Shown one piece after another: positions 1 through 8,510 of a stretch of 64,000 bases of DNA (within the stretch, counting starts at the first letter, position 1; each line of letters begins with the position of its first letter). Origin of the DNA: Vibrio sp. RE88. GTDB taxonomy: Bacteria > Pseudomonadota > Gammaproteobacteria > Enterobacterales > Vibrionaceae. The position numbers were made by a program, and so were the translations under genes. Location: assembly GCF_013113835.1 (NCBI RefSeq), contig NZ_VTYQ01000005.1, forward strand, positions 62,001-126,000. The letters run 5' to 3'. Below the pieces are notes generated by a model. It was not told the origin of the DNA and did no database searches. It worked only from the letters and a program-made list of their open reading frames with translations.

Positions 1-718
1 CCTCAGGGCGTCCTTCGTTGTTTTTGTATTCTTCTTTGAGCTCTTGTTTGGTCATTTTGAGCTCTTTCATGTGCTCCCAGCGTTGGTAGGGGATGTCAAT
101 AACGCCGAATAGTAGTAAGGCAAATCCCATCATTAACAGACCATCGAATAGAATTTGCATGACGTTAACCACACCTTGCTCCAGCGAAAGTCGCTGCATG
201 CCCAATAACGGTTGCAGGCGGTTATCGAGATAAGCGTAGAGCACGCTAAAAATAACCAGTACTTTGAGGGTAGATTTCAGCAGTTCAACCAGTGAACGCG
301 TTGAAAACATCCGTTTTATTCCGCTGAGAGGGTTAAGTTTACTCAGCTTTGGAAAAGCGTTCGCTAAACGGAACATCCATCCACCCAGCACCATAGTACT
401 GGCAAGCGTAACGGCAATAATCACGACAAACATTGGCAAAAGCAGCGTAATGATCATGCCGAGGCTGTGGCCGAGCTGCTCGACCATTTGCTTAGGATTC
501 GCTAAATCCTGTTTAGTCAGTGCCATGTTAAAGCGAAAGATACCCGAAATGCTTTCCCAAATTACTGGAAGCTGACTATAGAAATACACGGCAACAGCGA
601 GAAAAATAGCGGCTGTCGTGAACTCTTTCGCTCTGGGAATCTGACCTTCCTGACGCGCTTTCTTGATTTTCTGCGGGGAGGCTTTTTCGGTTTTGTCCTG
701 AGAGGATTGTTCGCTCAT
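1..718 (-). CDS. flhB: Flagellar export apparatus protein FlhB (lateral type), cut by left edge
   Basis: Inner-membrane gate component of the flagellar type III export apparatus, which switches substrate specificity from rod/hook to filament. Only about the first 239 codons are present. The N-terminus carries the family signature EKASPQKIRKARQEGQIPRAKE, followed by hydrophobic helices. The visible end, KMTKQELKEEYKNNEGRPE, corresponds to the linker before the self-cleaving NPTH site, which lies outside the window. Its ATG overlaps the fliR stop (ATGA), so the two are translationally coupled as last genes of a fliMNPQR-flhB operon. Assignment to the lateral system rests on the neighbouring lafK and motY. 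Confidence 0.9.
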   Translation of the reverse strand, partial: MSEQSSQDKTEKASPQKIKKARQEGQIPRAKEFTTAAIFLAVAVYFYSQLPVIWESISGIFRFNMALTKQDLANPKQMVEQLGHSLGMIITLLLPMFVVIIAVTLASTMVLGGWMFRLANAFPKLSKLNPLSGIKRMFSTRSLVELLKSTLKVLVIFSVLYAYLDNRLQPLLGMQRLSLEQGVVNVMQILFDGLLMMGFALLLFGVIDIPYQRWEHMKELKMTKQELKEEYKNNEGRPE

Positions 719-1491
719 CCGCCCCCCACCATGAATTGATTCAGAAAACGTAGGGTGTCGTTGACCAGCACAGTATATCGGCTCGGCACACCAGACACAG
801 AAATGAGCACGCTGAATAACCCTAGTAGCATGGTCATTGGAAAGCCTAATGCATAGACATTCAGTGACGGTGCTGCTCGGTTCATCACACCAAAGCTGAT
901 GTTTGCTAACAACATGGAGACAATGGCAGGAAGGGCGAGTGCCAGCGCAGATGCAAACATCCAACTGAATAAATTAACGATGCCTTGCAGAGAAGCTGAA
1001 GTTAGGCCGGAACCGACTGGCCAGACAACAAAACTCTGGATAAGGACATCGAGTACCACTAAATGACCTTCGAGAGATAAAAACAGCAAGGTGCAGAAAA
1101 TCAGAAAGATACGACCAAGAATTGCCACGGACATGCCGTTGACAGGGTCGTTCATCATCGCCATGCCTAAGCCCATCTGCATTGAGACTATCTGGCCCAG
1201 CGTCGTAAAAATGGTAAACAGCATGTGCAAAATCAGGCCAAAGAATAATCCCCAAATGGCTTGTTCGAAGGCGAGAAACAGCGAGGTCATCGAGAAAAAC
1301 TCGACCGCTGGCATTGGCGGCATCAAAGGAGCAGAGATCATCACAATCGAGAGCGCCAGTAAGCTGCGTACCCAGACGGGTATCAATGAATCGCCAAAGA
1401 AAGGCATGGAGATAAATACCGCGCCTATACGGAAGAAAGGCCACCATAGCTGACCAAGGACGCGAGAGATTTCTGCGAAAGTGACCTCCAT
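715..1491 (-). CDS. fliR: Flagellar export protein FliR
   Basis: Polytopic inner-membrane protein of the FliPQR export gate that sits within the MS ring. At 258 residues it has the usual length for the family. Several hydrophobic helices are evident, and the central stretch GLGMAMMNDPVNGMSVAILG is typical of FliR around the conserved plug region. The start overlaps the fliQ stop by a base, and its stop overlaps flhB, so it is tightly coupled within the operon. Confidence 0.93.
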   Translation of the reverse strand: MEVTFAEISRVLGQLWWPFFRIGAVFISMPFFGDSLIPVWVRSLLALSIVMISAPLMPPMPAVEFFSMTSLFLAFEQAIWGLFFGLILHMLFTIFTTLGQIVSMQMGLGMAMMNDPVNGMSVAILGRIFLIFCTLLFLSLEGHLVVLDVLIQSFVVWPVGSGLTSASLQGIVNLFSWMFASALALALPAIVSMLLANISFGVMNRAAPSLNVYALGFPMTMLLGLFSVLISVSGVPSRYTVLVNDTLRFLNQFMVGGG

Positions 1492-1760
1492 CAGCCAATC
1501 ATTCCTGGAATATTGTGGAACAGGTAGTCGAACAGCTCCATGATTTTACGTAGCATCCAGTGCCCAGCAAAAATTACCATGAGTAACGTGACCAGAAGCC
1601 TTGGTAGAAAGCTCAGTGTTTGCTCATTGATTTGCGTGGCGGCCTGAAAAATTGCAATGCCAAGGCCGACTATCAGACCGGGCACAACCAGCACTGCGAC
1701 CATGGTGATAATCAGCCATACCGCATTGGAAAACAGGGTGACGGTCATTTCTGGTGTCAT
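1491..1760 (-). CDS. fliQ: Flagellar export protein FliQ
   Basis: Small two-helix membrane subunit of the FliPQR export gate. The 89-residue length and the pattern MTPEMTVTLFSNAVWLIITM, then VPGLIVGLGIAIFQAATQINEQTL, are diagnostic of FliQ/EscS proteins. It lies 11 nt after fliP and directly before fliR in the same operon. Confidence 0.95.
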   Translation of the reverse strand: MTPEMTVTLFSNAVWLIITMVAVLVVPGLIVGLGIAIFQAATQINEQTLSFLPRLLVTLLMVIFAGHWMLRKIMELFDYLFHNIPGMIG

Positions 1761-1771
1761 GTGAACTCCTG

Positions 1772-2530
1772 TTACCCAAAACTGGCGGATAATGTGCCGA
1801 CCGTCATGGCCCAGCCATCAACCAGAACAAACACCACCAGCTTGAATGGAAGTGAGATAATCAGCGGCGATAGCATCATCATACCCATTGCCATGAGGAC
1901 ACTGGCGACGACAAGGTCAATGATTAGAAACGGAATAAACAGCATGAAGCCGATTTGAAAAGCGGTTTTGAGCTCACTGATGACAAAAGCGGGCAGTACC
2001 ACGGCAAATGAGATGTCCTCCAGCGCGGTATCGAGTGGCTCATTAGCAATGCGCAGCATTTGTTCCAGAGACGTCTGCTGAGTTTGTGCCAACATGAAAT
2101 TGCGTACGGGCTTTTCTGCAACAGAAAACGCCTGCATTAAAGTAATTTCACCATTGTCGTATGGCTGGAAAGCATTCTGGTAAATGTCTGTCCAGACAGG
2201 GCGCATGATCAGTAGCGACAGCGCGAGTGCAATACCGACTAACACTCGGTTAGGTGGGCTTTGTTGGAGCCCTAACGCCTGACGCAGGATCGCGAGAACC
2301 ACAATAATGCGGGTAAAGCTGGTGGCCATCAGAATAAATGCAGGAAGAAAACTCAGGGCTGTCATCAATAACAGAATCTGCAGTTTTACACTGTATTCTT
2401 GTTGGGTTGCTCCGTCACTGACAGACAAAATGGTTAAGCCTGACTCATTCGCAACAGAAGGGAAAGCGAAGAGCAGGCTAACCAAACCGATTAGGATCCC
2501 CCATCCCTGAAAGGAAGGTGACTTAGTCAT
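1772..2530 (-). CDS. fliP: Flagellar export protein FliP
   Basis: Core pore-forming subunit of the flagellar type III export gate. The 252-residue product starts with a cleavable signal peptide (hydrophobic residues about 9-27), a known feature of FliP. It then shows the conserved segments SFTRIIVVLAILRQALGLQQ and PPNRVLVGIALALSL. The C-terminal helices include FMLFIPFLIIDLVVASVLMA and end near VDGWAMTVGTL. It follows fliN by 14 nt on the same strand. Confidence 0.95.
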   Translation of the reverse strand: MTKSPSFQGWGILIGLVSLLFAFPSVANESGLTILSVSDGATQQEYSVKLQILLLMTALSFLPAFILMATSFTRIIVVLAILRQALGLQQSPPNRVLVGIALALSLLIMRPVWTDIYQNAFQPYDNGEITLMQAFSVAEKPVRNFMLAQTQQTSLEQMLRIANEPLDTALEDISFAVVLPAFVISELKTAFQIGFMLFIPFLIIDLVVASVLMAMGMMMLSPLIISLPFKLVVFVLVDGWAMTVGTLSASFG

Positions 2531-2544
2531 GTTTCGGTGAACCC

Positions 2545-2913
2545 TTACTGAACCGCAGAAGTTAGAGCTGAATCGACGATATCAATCAGTCTCAGACCAT
2601 ATTTTTCGTTCACGACAACCACTTCCGCATGGCCCATCAGAGAGCCGTTGACTTTAACGTCCAGAGGTTCGCCATTGAGTTTGTCGAGCTCTATGACACT
2701 GCCTTCTCCAGCTTTCATCAGATCGCCCAAGGCGATATCTTTACTGGCAACTTCTAAAGTTACGGTAACAGGAATATTCTTGAAAAAGCTCAGATCACGT
2801 TCTGGAGTTGGTATTGCAGCATCGAGAATGTCGGTGTGCGTATCTTCCAATTGAAAGTCATCAAAGTTCAGTTCTTCACCATTAAATGCGGTGGTCTCTG
2901 TTGTCTCGCTCAT
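2545..2913 (-). CDS. fliN: Flagellar motor switch protein FliN
   Basis: C-ring switch component that helps set rotation and docks the FliH-FliI export ATPase. The 122-residue protein has a variable acidic N-terminus and a C-terminal SpoA domain (about 50-115) with the typical VTLEVASKDIALGDLMKAGEGSVIELDK and LRLIDIV segments. The start codon overlaps the fliM stop at position 2913. Confidence 0.93.
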   Translation of the reverse strand: MSETTETTAFNGEELNFDDFQLEDTHTDILDAAIPTPERDLSFFKNIPVTVTLEVASKDIALGDLMKAGEGSVIELDKLNGEPLDVKVNGSLMGHAEVVVVNEKYGLRLIDIVDSALTSAVQ

Positions 2914-3728
2914 TAAAAAGATTCCTTATCTTGATTAAGAATTAAAACTAGCTGCCCATCATTCTCCGCGACTCGACCAGAAAAAAGATGTTCTTGGCCA
3001 ATACTGACGGGAGCTGAAGACAATAATTCGATGGGTAATACGTCGTTGGGCTGCAGTGAAATCAATTCACTGAGCGGCATGGTTTTTTTACTAAGTAAGA
3101 CATTGAGCTTGACGGGAGTCGAAGCAAGAGATTGACAGAAAGGTTCGTACATTGACTCTTTGGGTTGTAGGTCCAGCTGTTCTGTCAATGTGGCAACAAG
3201 CAGTTCATCTAGCTTAACGTGAATGGTGCCTTGGTGGTCGTTGAGGTTGACGTCAATGGTGGCGTAAAGACCGGTTCCCTGTGCTGGCTCGAATTCACAG
3301 TCAGACCACATTTCCTCAGGAGCCAGCCAGTTGATGATCAGACGTCCGATTTTTTCCTGAAGCCGCAAGTCACTATTGTTAAGTGAAGTGTGGCTTCTTT
3401 CCATTTTAGCGTCGTAAAAGCTGTCAGCTAATTTAATTAGTGTCTGGCTATCGGTATGGATAAATACTCGCCCGCCGCCATCATGTCGGAAAGTACTGAT
3501 AATAGACTTATCCATTTCACTTGGTGTAAAAGTATGCAGTGAAACTAGATTTATATTAGCTTCTGCATGATGAGTTTTTAACCAGTTTTGCAGCTCATAC
3601 GTCAGGCCATTACACGAGGTAGATATTAAATCATCCAATTTATCTCGAATAACGTGAATAGGTTTCCCTAACGACTCTATGCTTAGAGGCTGATAATCTG
3701 GAATAGATATCTTGCTGCTACTTTCCAT
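2913..3728 (-). CDS. fliM: Flagellar motor switch protein FliM, short lateral form
   Basis: C-ring protein that links FliG to FliN. It has 271 residues, well below the usual 330 or so. The C-terminal SpoA region (about 195-268) is recognisable, with VKLNVLLSKKTMPLSELISL. The N-terminus (MESSSKISIPDYQPLSIESL) shows no LSQDEIDALL-type motif, which is the CheY-P docking peptide of polar and enteric FliM. The middle CheC-like domain is diverged, without a clear GGxG signature. It is the first gene of the minus-strand flagellar operon, divergent from motY. The family assignment rests on both the C-terminal domain and gene order. Confidence 0.85.
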   Translation of the reverse strand: MESSSKISIPDYQPLSIESLGKPIHVIRDKLDDLISTSCNGLTYELQNWLKTHHAEANINLVSLHTFTPSEMDKSIISTFRHDGGGRVFIHTDSQTLIKLADSFYDAKMERSHTSLNNSDLRLQEKIGRLIINWLAPEEMWSDCEFEPAQGTGLYATIDVNLNDHQGTIHVKLDELLVATLTEQLDLQPKESMYEPFCQSLASTPVKLNVLLSKKTMPLSELISLQPNDVLPIELLSSAPVSIGQEHLFSGRVAENDGQLVLILNQDKESF

Positions 3729-4143
3729 TTATATTTTACCGTGTCTTGACAAAGCGATTTTTAAATTTTCTAACTCAATTGGCGCAAGTCTACATAGAAT
3801 TTTTTGTTCTAAATAACCCCGATTTATAAAATTTGTGACTTTACTCCATATGTTGATTTTAAGTCGTTATATATATCTTCTCATCAAAAATAAAACAGGT
3901 TAGTTTGCGATACATACAAATGATGAATGACGATTTTTTGTCGTTATCAGTCTCTTGTTCTGTTTTATCTTTATGGTTTTAAATGATTTTTATTGATTTG
4001 TTACATGTTAATTACATCGCGATGATGTCATGAACTAACGGTCAATATATAAACAAGTTCCAATTTATCGAACTTCCAAGAGATAAATTATTTAATTCGA
4101 ATGGATGATTCTTCTGTTTATTTAATGGCACTCATATAACATC
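3729..4143. promoter_or_regulatory. AT-rich divergent control region between fliM and motY
   Basis: A 415-nt gene-free, AT-rich stretch separates the two divergent flagellar operons and must hold both promoters. I found no convincing sigma-54 or sigma-70 promoter by eye. The TGGCAC at about 4122 is only 20 nt from the motY ATG and lacks a GC at the -12 position. Family knowledge suggests that one or both operons are early (class 1/2) lateral genes. Confidence 0.5.
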
Positions 4144-5055
4144 ATGAACACGAAAGCTCCGAAAATATATTTATTAGCTTTACTCTTTCATTGTTCTTCT
4201 TCTCTCGCTGACACTGAGGTTGAAGTCCCTATGGATGAAGTAAATTGGCGTTATAAAGGAAGTAGCTTAGCGTGTAATTTGAAGTATGAAGATTCTTCCT
4301 ATGGGAAGTTTTATTTCCGCTCTGAAGAAGTCAGTAAAATATATTTCCACTCTCAAGTGGAAAAAAACAATAAAAATTGGAACAGTGCTAAGTTATATAG
4401 TTCTCCTGCACCATGGAGTGCGGTAAATGAACTCAGACTCATAAGTCAGAATGTCGCTATTAATAATCAGCGTTCTACGTTTCAGTATAATATTGATGAA
4501 TTATTGAACAATATTGAATCAGGACATTGGATAAAGTTTGCTTTTGGCGGAAGGGACGCTTCCGATAGCATGACTTATATTCTGCCGACGATTCGCATTC
4601 AGAAAGCATTAGCCCAATTTCGTCGTTGCCAATCATCTTTACCGGGCATGTCCTATGCTCAAGCCCGAAACCTCACTCTCTCATTTGACCTAGGCCAACG
4701 TCACTTAACCGCCCAACAAACGAATACTCTGGGTGCGCTTTACACTTATCTGCGCGCCGACAAAAACATCAGCAAAGTTTTGATCGATGGCTACACCGAC
4801 AACGTCGGTTCCAACGTCGTTAACCTAACCATCTCTAAGCAACGAGCAGATTTGGTTGCGAAAGCACTTAAAAAATCTGGCGTAGAGGCCGCAAGAATAG
4901 AAGTACGGTCTCATGGTTCTCGATACCCCATCGCTAGTAATTCAACACCAGAAGGGCAGGCTAAGAACCGCCGTGTGACTTTAAGGCTGGTGCGCAATGA
5001 TGAAGCAGTAGTACCAAAACAAAATATAAAAATGAACGATAGGGAAAAGGCTTAA
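4144..5055 (+). CDS. motY: MotY-like stator-associated OmpA-domain protein (lateral flagella)
   Basis: Predicted periplasmic T-ring type protein that anchors stator units around the motor. It has a signal peptide (about 1-22, LLALLFHCSSSLAD), a MotY-like N-terminal beta domain, and a C-terminal OmpA peptidoglycan-binding domain (about 180-290). The OmpA domain includes IDGYTDNVGSNVVNLTISKQRA and GQAKNRRVTL. It has 303 residues and is the first gene of the plus-strand operon, 2 nt before lafK, matching the motY-lafK-fliEFGHIJ order of lateral clusters in Vibrio. Codons in the first third are more AT-rich than the OmpA domain. Confidence 0.85.
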   Translation: MNTKAPKIYLLALLFHCSSSLADTEVEVPMDEVNWRYKGSSLACNLKYEDSSYGKFYFRSEEVSKIYFHSQVEKNNKNWNSAKLYSSPAPWSAVNELRLISQNVAINNQRSTFQYNIDELLNNIESGHWIKFAFGGRDASDSMTYILPTIRIQKALAQFRRCQSSLPGMSYAQARNLTLSFDLGQRHLTAQQTNTLGALYTYLRADKNISKVLIDGYTDNVGSNVVNLTISKQRADLVAKALKKSGVEAARIEVRSHGSRYPIASNSTPEGQAKNRRVTLRLVRNDEAVVPKQNIKMNDREKA

Positions 5056-5057
5056 AG

Positions 5058-6389
5058 ATGGCAGAGACAAATATCTTGTTAGTTGAGCCAAAGGATGAAT
5101 TTGCTCAGCCAGTCATTAGAGTGTTAGAGGATTCGGGTTACCGTGTGACTCATTCTCGGACTGGGCGAAGTGCACTGCTTGAGGGTGCTGCGCCGATTAC
5201 TTTGGTGAGTTCAAATTTGCCTGACATGTGTGTCAGAGAGTTCGTCAGTTGTCACCAAAAGACATCAAGCAATGGCGTTGCTATTGCAATTGTTGAACAA
5301 GAGCAGGGAATCTTAGCCGCTGAAACAATGAAAGCTGGTGCGACGGATTACCTGCTTCGTCCTTTTGAAAACAGCCAATTAGTAAACCTATTGCGGCGTG
5401 TTGAAGTGATTGGCAAACCAATGGCAAACATTGTTGCCGAATCATGGCGGAGCAAACAGGTGCTTCAGCTAGCTCACCGTGCAGCTTGCACGAATGCCAG
5501 TGTTTTGGTGACCGGAGAATCTGGAACTGGTAAAGAAGTGCTGGCGCGTTATGTCCACGAGCATTCCCCACGATCAAGTGGCCCTTTTATCGCAGTAAAC
5601 TGTGCCGCCATCCCCGAATCTATGCTTGAAGCGGTCTTGTTTGGCCATGTGAAAGGCGCTTTCACTGGAGCCACTCACTCGCAAAGCGGTAAGTTTGAAG
5701 AAGCGAACAACGGAACGATACTGCTGGATGAAATTGGTGAGATGTCGCCAGCGGTTCAGGCCAAACTATTGCGCGTGCTTCAGGAGCGTGAAGTTGAGCG
5801 AGTGGGCAGTCATAAGCCGATTCAGCTTGATATTCGGGTCATTGCCGCCACGAATAAAGATCTGCGCGAAGAAGTGAAAAATGGCACGTTCCGTGAGGAT
5901 CTTTATTACCGATTGGATGTTTTACCTTTGCATTGGCCTCCACTGCGAGAGCGCAGCGAAGATATCCTGCCGATCAGTCAGTTCTTCATTAATAAATATC
6001 AAGATGGCAGTCAGTGCCACCTATCTCAAGATGCCATGATGGCGCTCAGTCAGTATCACTGGCCCGGAAACATTCGAGAGTTGGAAAACGTTATCCAACG
6101 AGCATTAGTCATGCGACACGGTGACTACATTACTGCGCATGATCTGATGTTGCCAGTTGAGTTAATCAGCCCTGTCCAGACATCGACGCCTTCTCAGAGC
6201 ATGGGGCATGTTGAGGCTAAGAAACAAGCTGAGTACCAGTACATTCTCGAACAACTTCGCCAGTATGGCGGCAATCGCACCAAGACAGCAAACGCGCTTG
6301 GCGTCACTACGCGCGCTTTGCGCTACAAATTAGCGGCAATGCGCGAACAAGGTATTGATCTACAGTCGGCCCTAGGCTCGGCTGCTTAA
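5058..6389 (+). CDS. lafK: Sigma-54 dependent lateral flagellar regulator LafK
   Basis: Bacterial enhancer-binding protein that activates sigma-54 promoters of lateral flagellar genes. Domains are an N-terminal receiver-like region (about 5-118), a AAA+ domain with Walker A GESGTGKE (153-160), the sigma-54 loop GAFTGA (200-205) and LDEIGEMS Walker B, and a C-terminal Fis-like helix-turn-helix (about 405-435). The receiver is degenerate: the acceptor aspartate position is Ser51 (LVSSNLPDM), and the conserved lysine is Arg101 (LLRPFE). Control by phosphorylation is therefore unlikely. It lies directly between motY and fliE. Confidence 0.9.
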   Translation: MAETNILLVEPKDEFAQPVIRVLEDSGYRVTHSRTGRSALLEGAAPITLVSSNLPDMCVREFVSCHQKTSSNGVAIAIVEQEQGILAAETMKAGATDYLLRPFENSQLVNLLRRVEVIGKPMANIVAESWRSKQVLQLAHRAACTNASVLVTGESGTGKEVLARYVHEHSPRSSGPFIAVNCAAIPESMLEAVLFGHVKGAFTGATHSQSGKFEEANNGTILLDEIGEMSPAVQAKLLRVLQEREVERVGSHKPIQLDIRVIAATNKDLREEVKNGTFREDLYYRLDVLPLHWPPLRERSEDILPISQFFINKYQDGSQCHLSQDAMMALSQYHWPGNIRELENVIQRALVMRHGDYITAHDLMLPVELISPVQTSTPSQSMGHVEAKKQAEYQYILEQLRQYGGNRTKTANALGVTTRALRYKLAAMREQGIDLQSALGSAA

Positions 6390-6401
6390 GGAGGATAAGT
6401 T

Positions 6402-6758
6402 ATGGCAAGTCAACCAATAAACAGTTCGATGACCGCAGAACAGCTAATGCTATCCAAGATGGATGCAATGCGCGCTCAGATTCAACCGGAGTTCGTGGTT
6501 TCTGCTAATCCACTTGATGTGCAGCAGGTGAATCAGCCTCTCTCATTTTCCACAGCGATGACCAATGTGCTTGATACGGTCAATCAGCATCAATCGGCTG
6601 CCAGCCAAAAAATGACCGCGGTAGAAACGGGTCAGAGCGATGATTTAGTCGGAGCAATGATTGCTAGCCAGAAAGCCAGCCTGTCATTCAACGCTTTGAT
6701 GCAGGTACGCAACAAGGTCGTGACCTCGTTTGAAGATATTATGAAGATGCCGGTGTAA
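6402..6758 (+). CDS. fliE: Flagellar hook-basal body protein FliE
   Basis: Basal-body adapter joining the MS ring to the rod. The 118-residue product has the conserved C-terminal helix SQKASLSFNALMQVRNKVVTSFEDIMKMPV, which is diagnostic of FliE. A strong AAGGAGGATAAGTT ribosome site precedes the ATG. fliF follows after 3 nt. Confidence 0.93.
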   Translation: MASQPINSSMTAEQLMLSKMDAMRAQIQPEFVVSANPLDVQQVNQPLSFSTAMTNVLDTVNQHQSAASQKMTAVETGQSDDLVGAMIASQKASLSFNALMQVRNKVVTSFEDIMKMPV

Positions 6759-6761
6759 CCC

Positions 6762-8510
6762 ATGTCAGATTTAACTACCCAAGTTGCAGGTGGCGGAACA
6801 TTTAGCGCTGCCAGCACACAAACTTCCTCCTCGCGAGGAATGGAAGATTTCACTCATAAATTGAAGCAGCTGTGGTCAAACAGTCAGAGAAATCTGGTTC
6901 TGTCTGCTGTTTTGGCAGCGATTGTGGCTGCAATCATTGTGGTGGCTCTTTGGAGCTCAACACAGAGCTACCGACCGCTTTACAGTCAGCAAGAAAGATT
7001 TGATACCGGTGAAATCGTCTCTGTCCTTGAATCTGAAGGCATAAATTACCGACTTCAAGAGCAAAATGGCCAAGTACTAGTGCCAGAAGGTGAAGTCGCC
7101 AGAATCCGTATGTTGCTGGCGGCAAAGGGAGTGAAAGCCAAACTGCCAACAGGTTTAGATTCACTCAAAGAAGACAGTTCTCTTGGAACCAGTCAGTTCA
7201 TGGAAACCGCACGCTATCGTCATGGTTTGGAAGGTGAACTGATACGTACCATTATCTCGCTCAATGCGGTTTCTAATGCCCGAGTTCATCTAGCCATACC
7301 GCGTCAAACACTGTTTGTTCGACAAAATAGCGAAGCGCCTTCAGCATCGGTCATGCTTGAACTCAAACCTGGTGAAGATCTGAAACCGGAACAGGTCGAA
7401 GCGATTATTAATCTGATTGTCGGCAGCGTGACTGGGATGAAGCCAGAACAAGTGTCGGTGATTGATCAGTATGGTCGTTTACTCAGTGCTGATGTTGCCT
7501 CAGCGGAAGCGGGTAAGGTAAATGCCAAGTATCTTGAATATCAGAAGAACGTTGAGAAACAAATTATTCAGCGCGCTTCCGACATGCTGACACCGATTGT
7601 CGGACCGAGTAACTTCCGCGTACAGGTAGCGGCGGATCTGGATTTTAGTCAGGTGGAAGAAACTCAGGAAATTCTTGATAACACACCAATTGTTCGTAAT
7701 GAGCACACCATCTCCAACAACTCGATTGATCAGATTGCGTTAGGCGTTCCGGGAACCTTGAGCAATCAGCCTCCGGTAACTGGGGAAGTACCGACACAGG
7801 ATAGTCAGAACACCAATGCTCGCTCTGAAGTAAACCGTCAGTACGCTGTGGGCAGCAGTGTACGCCGCACACACTATCAACAGGGCCAGATCGAAAAGCT
7901 CAGTGTTTCTGTCTTGCTCAATGAGGCCGCGGCGCCAAATGGTACAGCTTGGACTGCGGACGAAAAAGCTCAGATTTCTACTATGGTCACTGACGCTGTG
8001 GGTATTGCTGCTGACCGTGGTGACAGCTTGAGTTTGATGAGTTTTAGTTTTACACCGCTAGCGATTGAGGCGCCACCGACCATTCCTTGGTGGCAGGATC
8101 CAACGATTCAGCAGCCGATGCGTTACGTGATAGGAGGCATGCTGGGTATGGCGATGATTTTCTTCGTGCTCCGCCCACTTATCATGCATCTGACGGGTGC
8201 AGACATGCGCTCTCAAGAATTGGAGTTCGCCGAACCTCAGGAAGAGCCTATTTTCGATAATCTGCAAACGCGTGAAGAACGTGAACGTGAAGAAGCACTG
8301 AATCGCAAGTTATCTGAAAAAGGCATTGCCGCTTCCTCTGGTCTGGACGTGGGGAATGACATGTTACCGCCAGCCGGGTCGCCACTGGAGATTCAGTTGA
8401 AACACTTGCAGTTAATTGCCAACGAAGAACCTGAACGAGTCGCCGAAGTACTAAAACAATGGGTAAATGTGAATGAACACAGCAGAGTCAAAGCAGAAAG
8501 CAACGCTTAG
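6762..8510 (+). CDS. fliF: Flagellar MS-ring protein FliF
   Basis: Forms the inner-membrane MS ring that nucleates flagellar assembly. It has 582 residues with two transmembrane segments (about 46-66 and 452-474), flanking the large periplasmic ring-building domains. Typical stretches are YRPLYSQQERFDTGEIVSVL and the tract TARYRHGLEGELIRTIISL. The C-terminal cytoplasmic tail, which binds FliG, ends with QLKHLQLIANEEPERVAEVLKQWVN. The 3' end overlaps fliG by 38 nt. Confidence 0.95.
   Translation: MSDLTTQVAGGGTFSAASTQTSSSRGMEDFTHKLKQLWSNSQRNLVLSAVLAAIVAAIIVVALWSSTQSYRPLYSQQERFDTGEIVSVLESEGINYRLQEQNGQVLVPEGEVARIRMLLAAKGVKAKLPTGLDSLKEDSSLGTSQFMETARYRHGLEGELIRTIISLNAVSNARVHLAIPRQTLFVRQNSEAPSASVMLELKPGEDLKPEQVEAIINLIVGSVTGMKPEQVSVIDQYGRLLSADVASAEAGKVNAKYLEYQKNVEKQIIQRASDMLTPIVGPSNFRVQVAADLDFSQVEETQEILDNTPIVRNEHTISNNSIDQIALGVPGTLSNQPPVTGEVPTQDSQNTNARSEVNRQYAVGSSVRRTHYQQGQIEKLSVSVLLNEAAAPNGTAWTADEKAQISTMVTDAVGIAADRGDSLSLMSFSFTPLAIEAPPTIPWWQDPTIQQPMRYVIGGMLGMAMIFFVLRPLIMHLTGADMRSQELEFAEPQEEPIFDNLQTREEREREEALNRKLSEKGIAASSGLDVGNDMLPPAGSPLEIQLKHLQLIANEEPERVAEVLKQWVNVNEHSRVKAESNA

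Noticed and set aside
974..1498. Long ORF overlapping fliR in another frame
   Set aside because: Shadow of fliR; residue composition is unlike a protein and it has no homologous features.
4122..4137. TGGCAC as sigma-54 promoter of motY
   Set aside because: No GC at the -12 position, and it is only 20 nt before the start codon.
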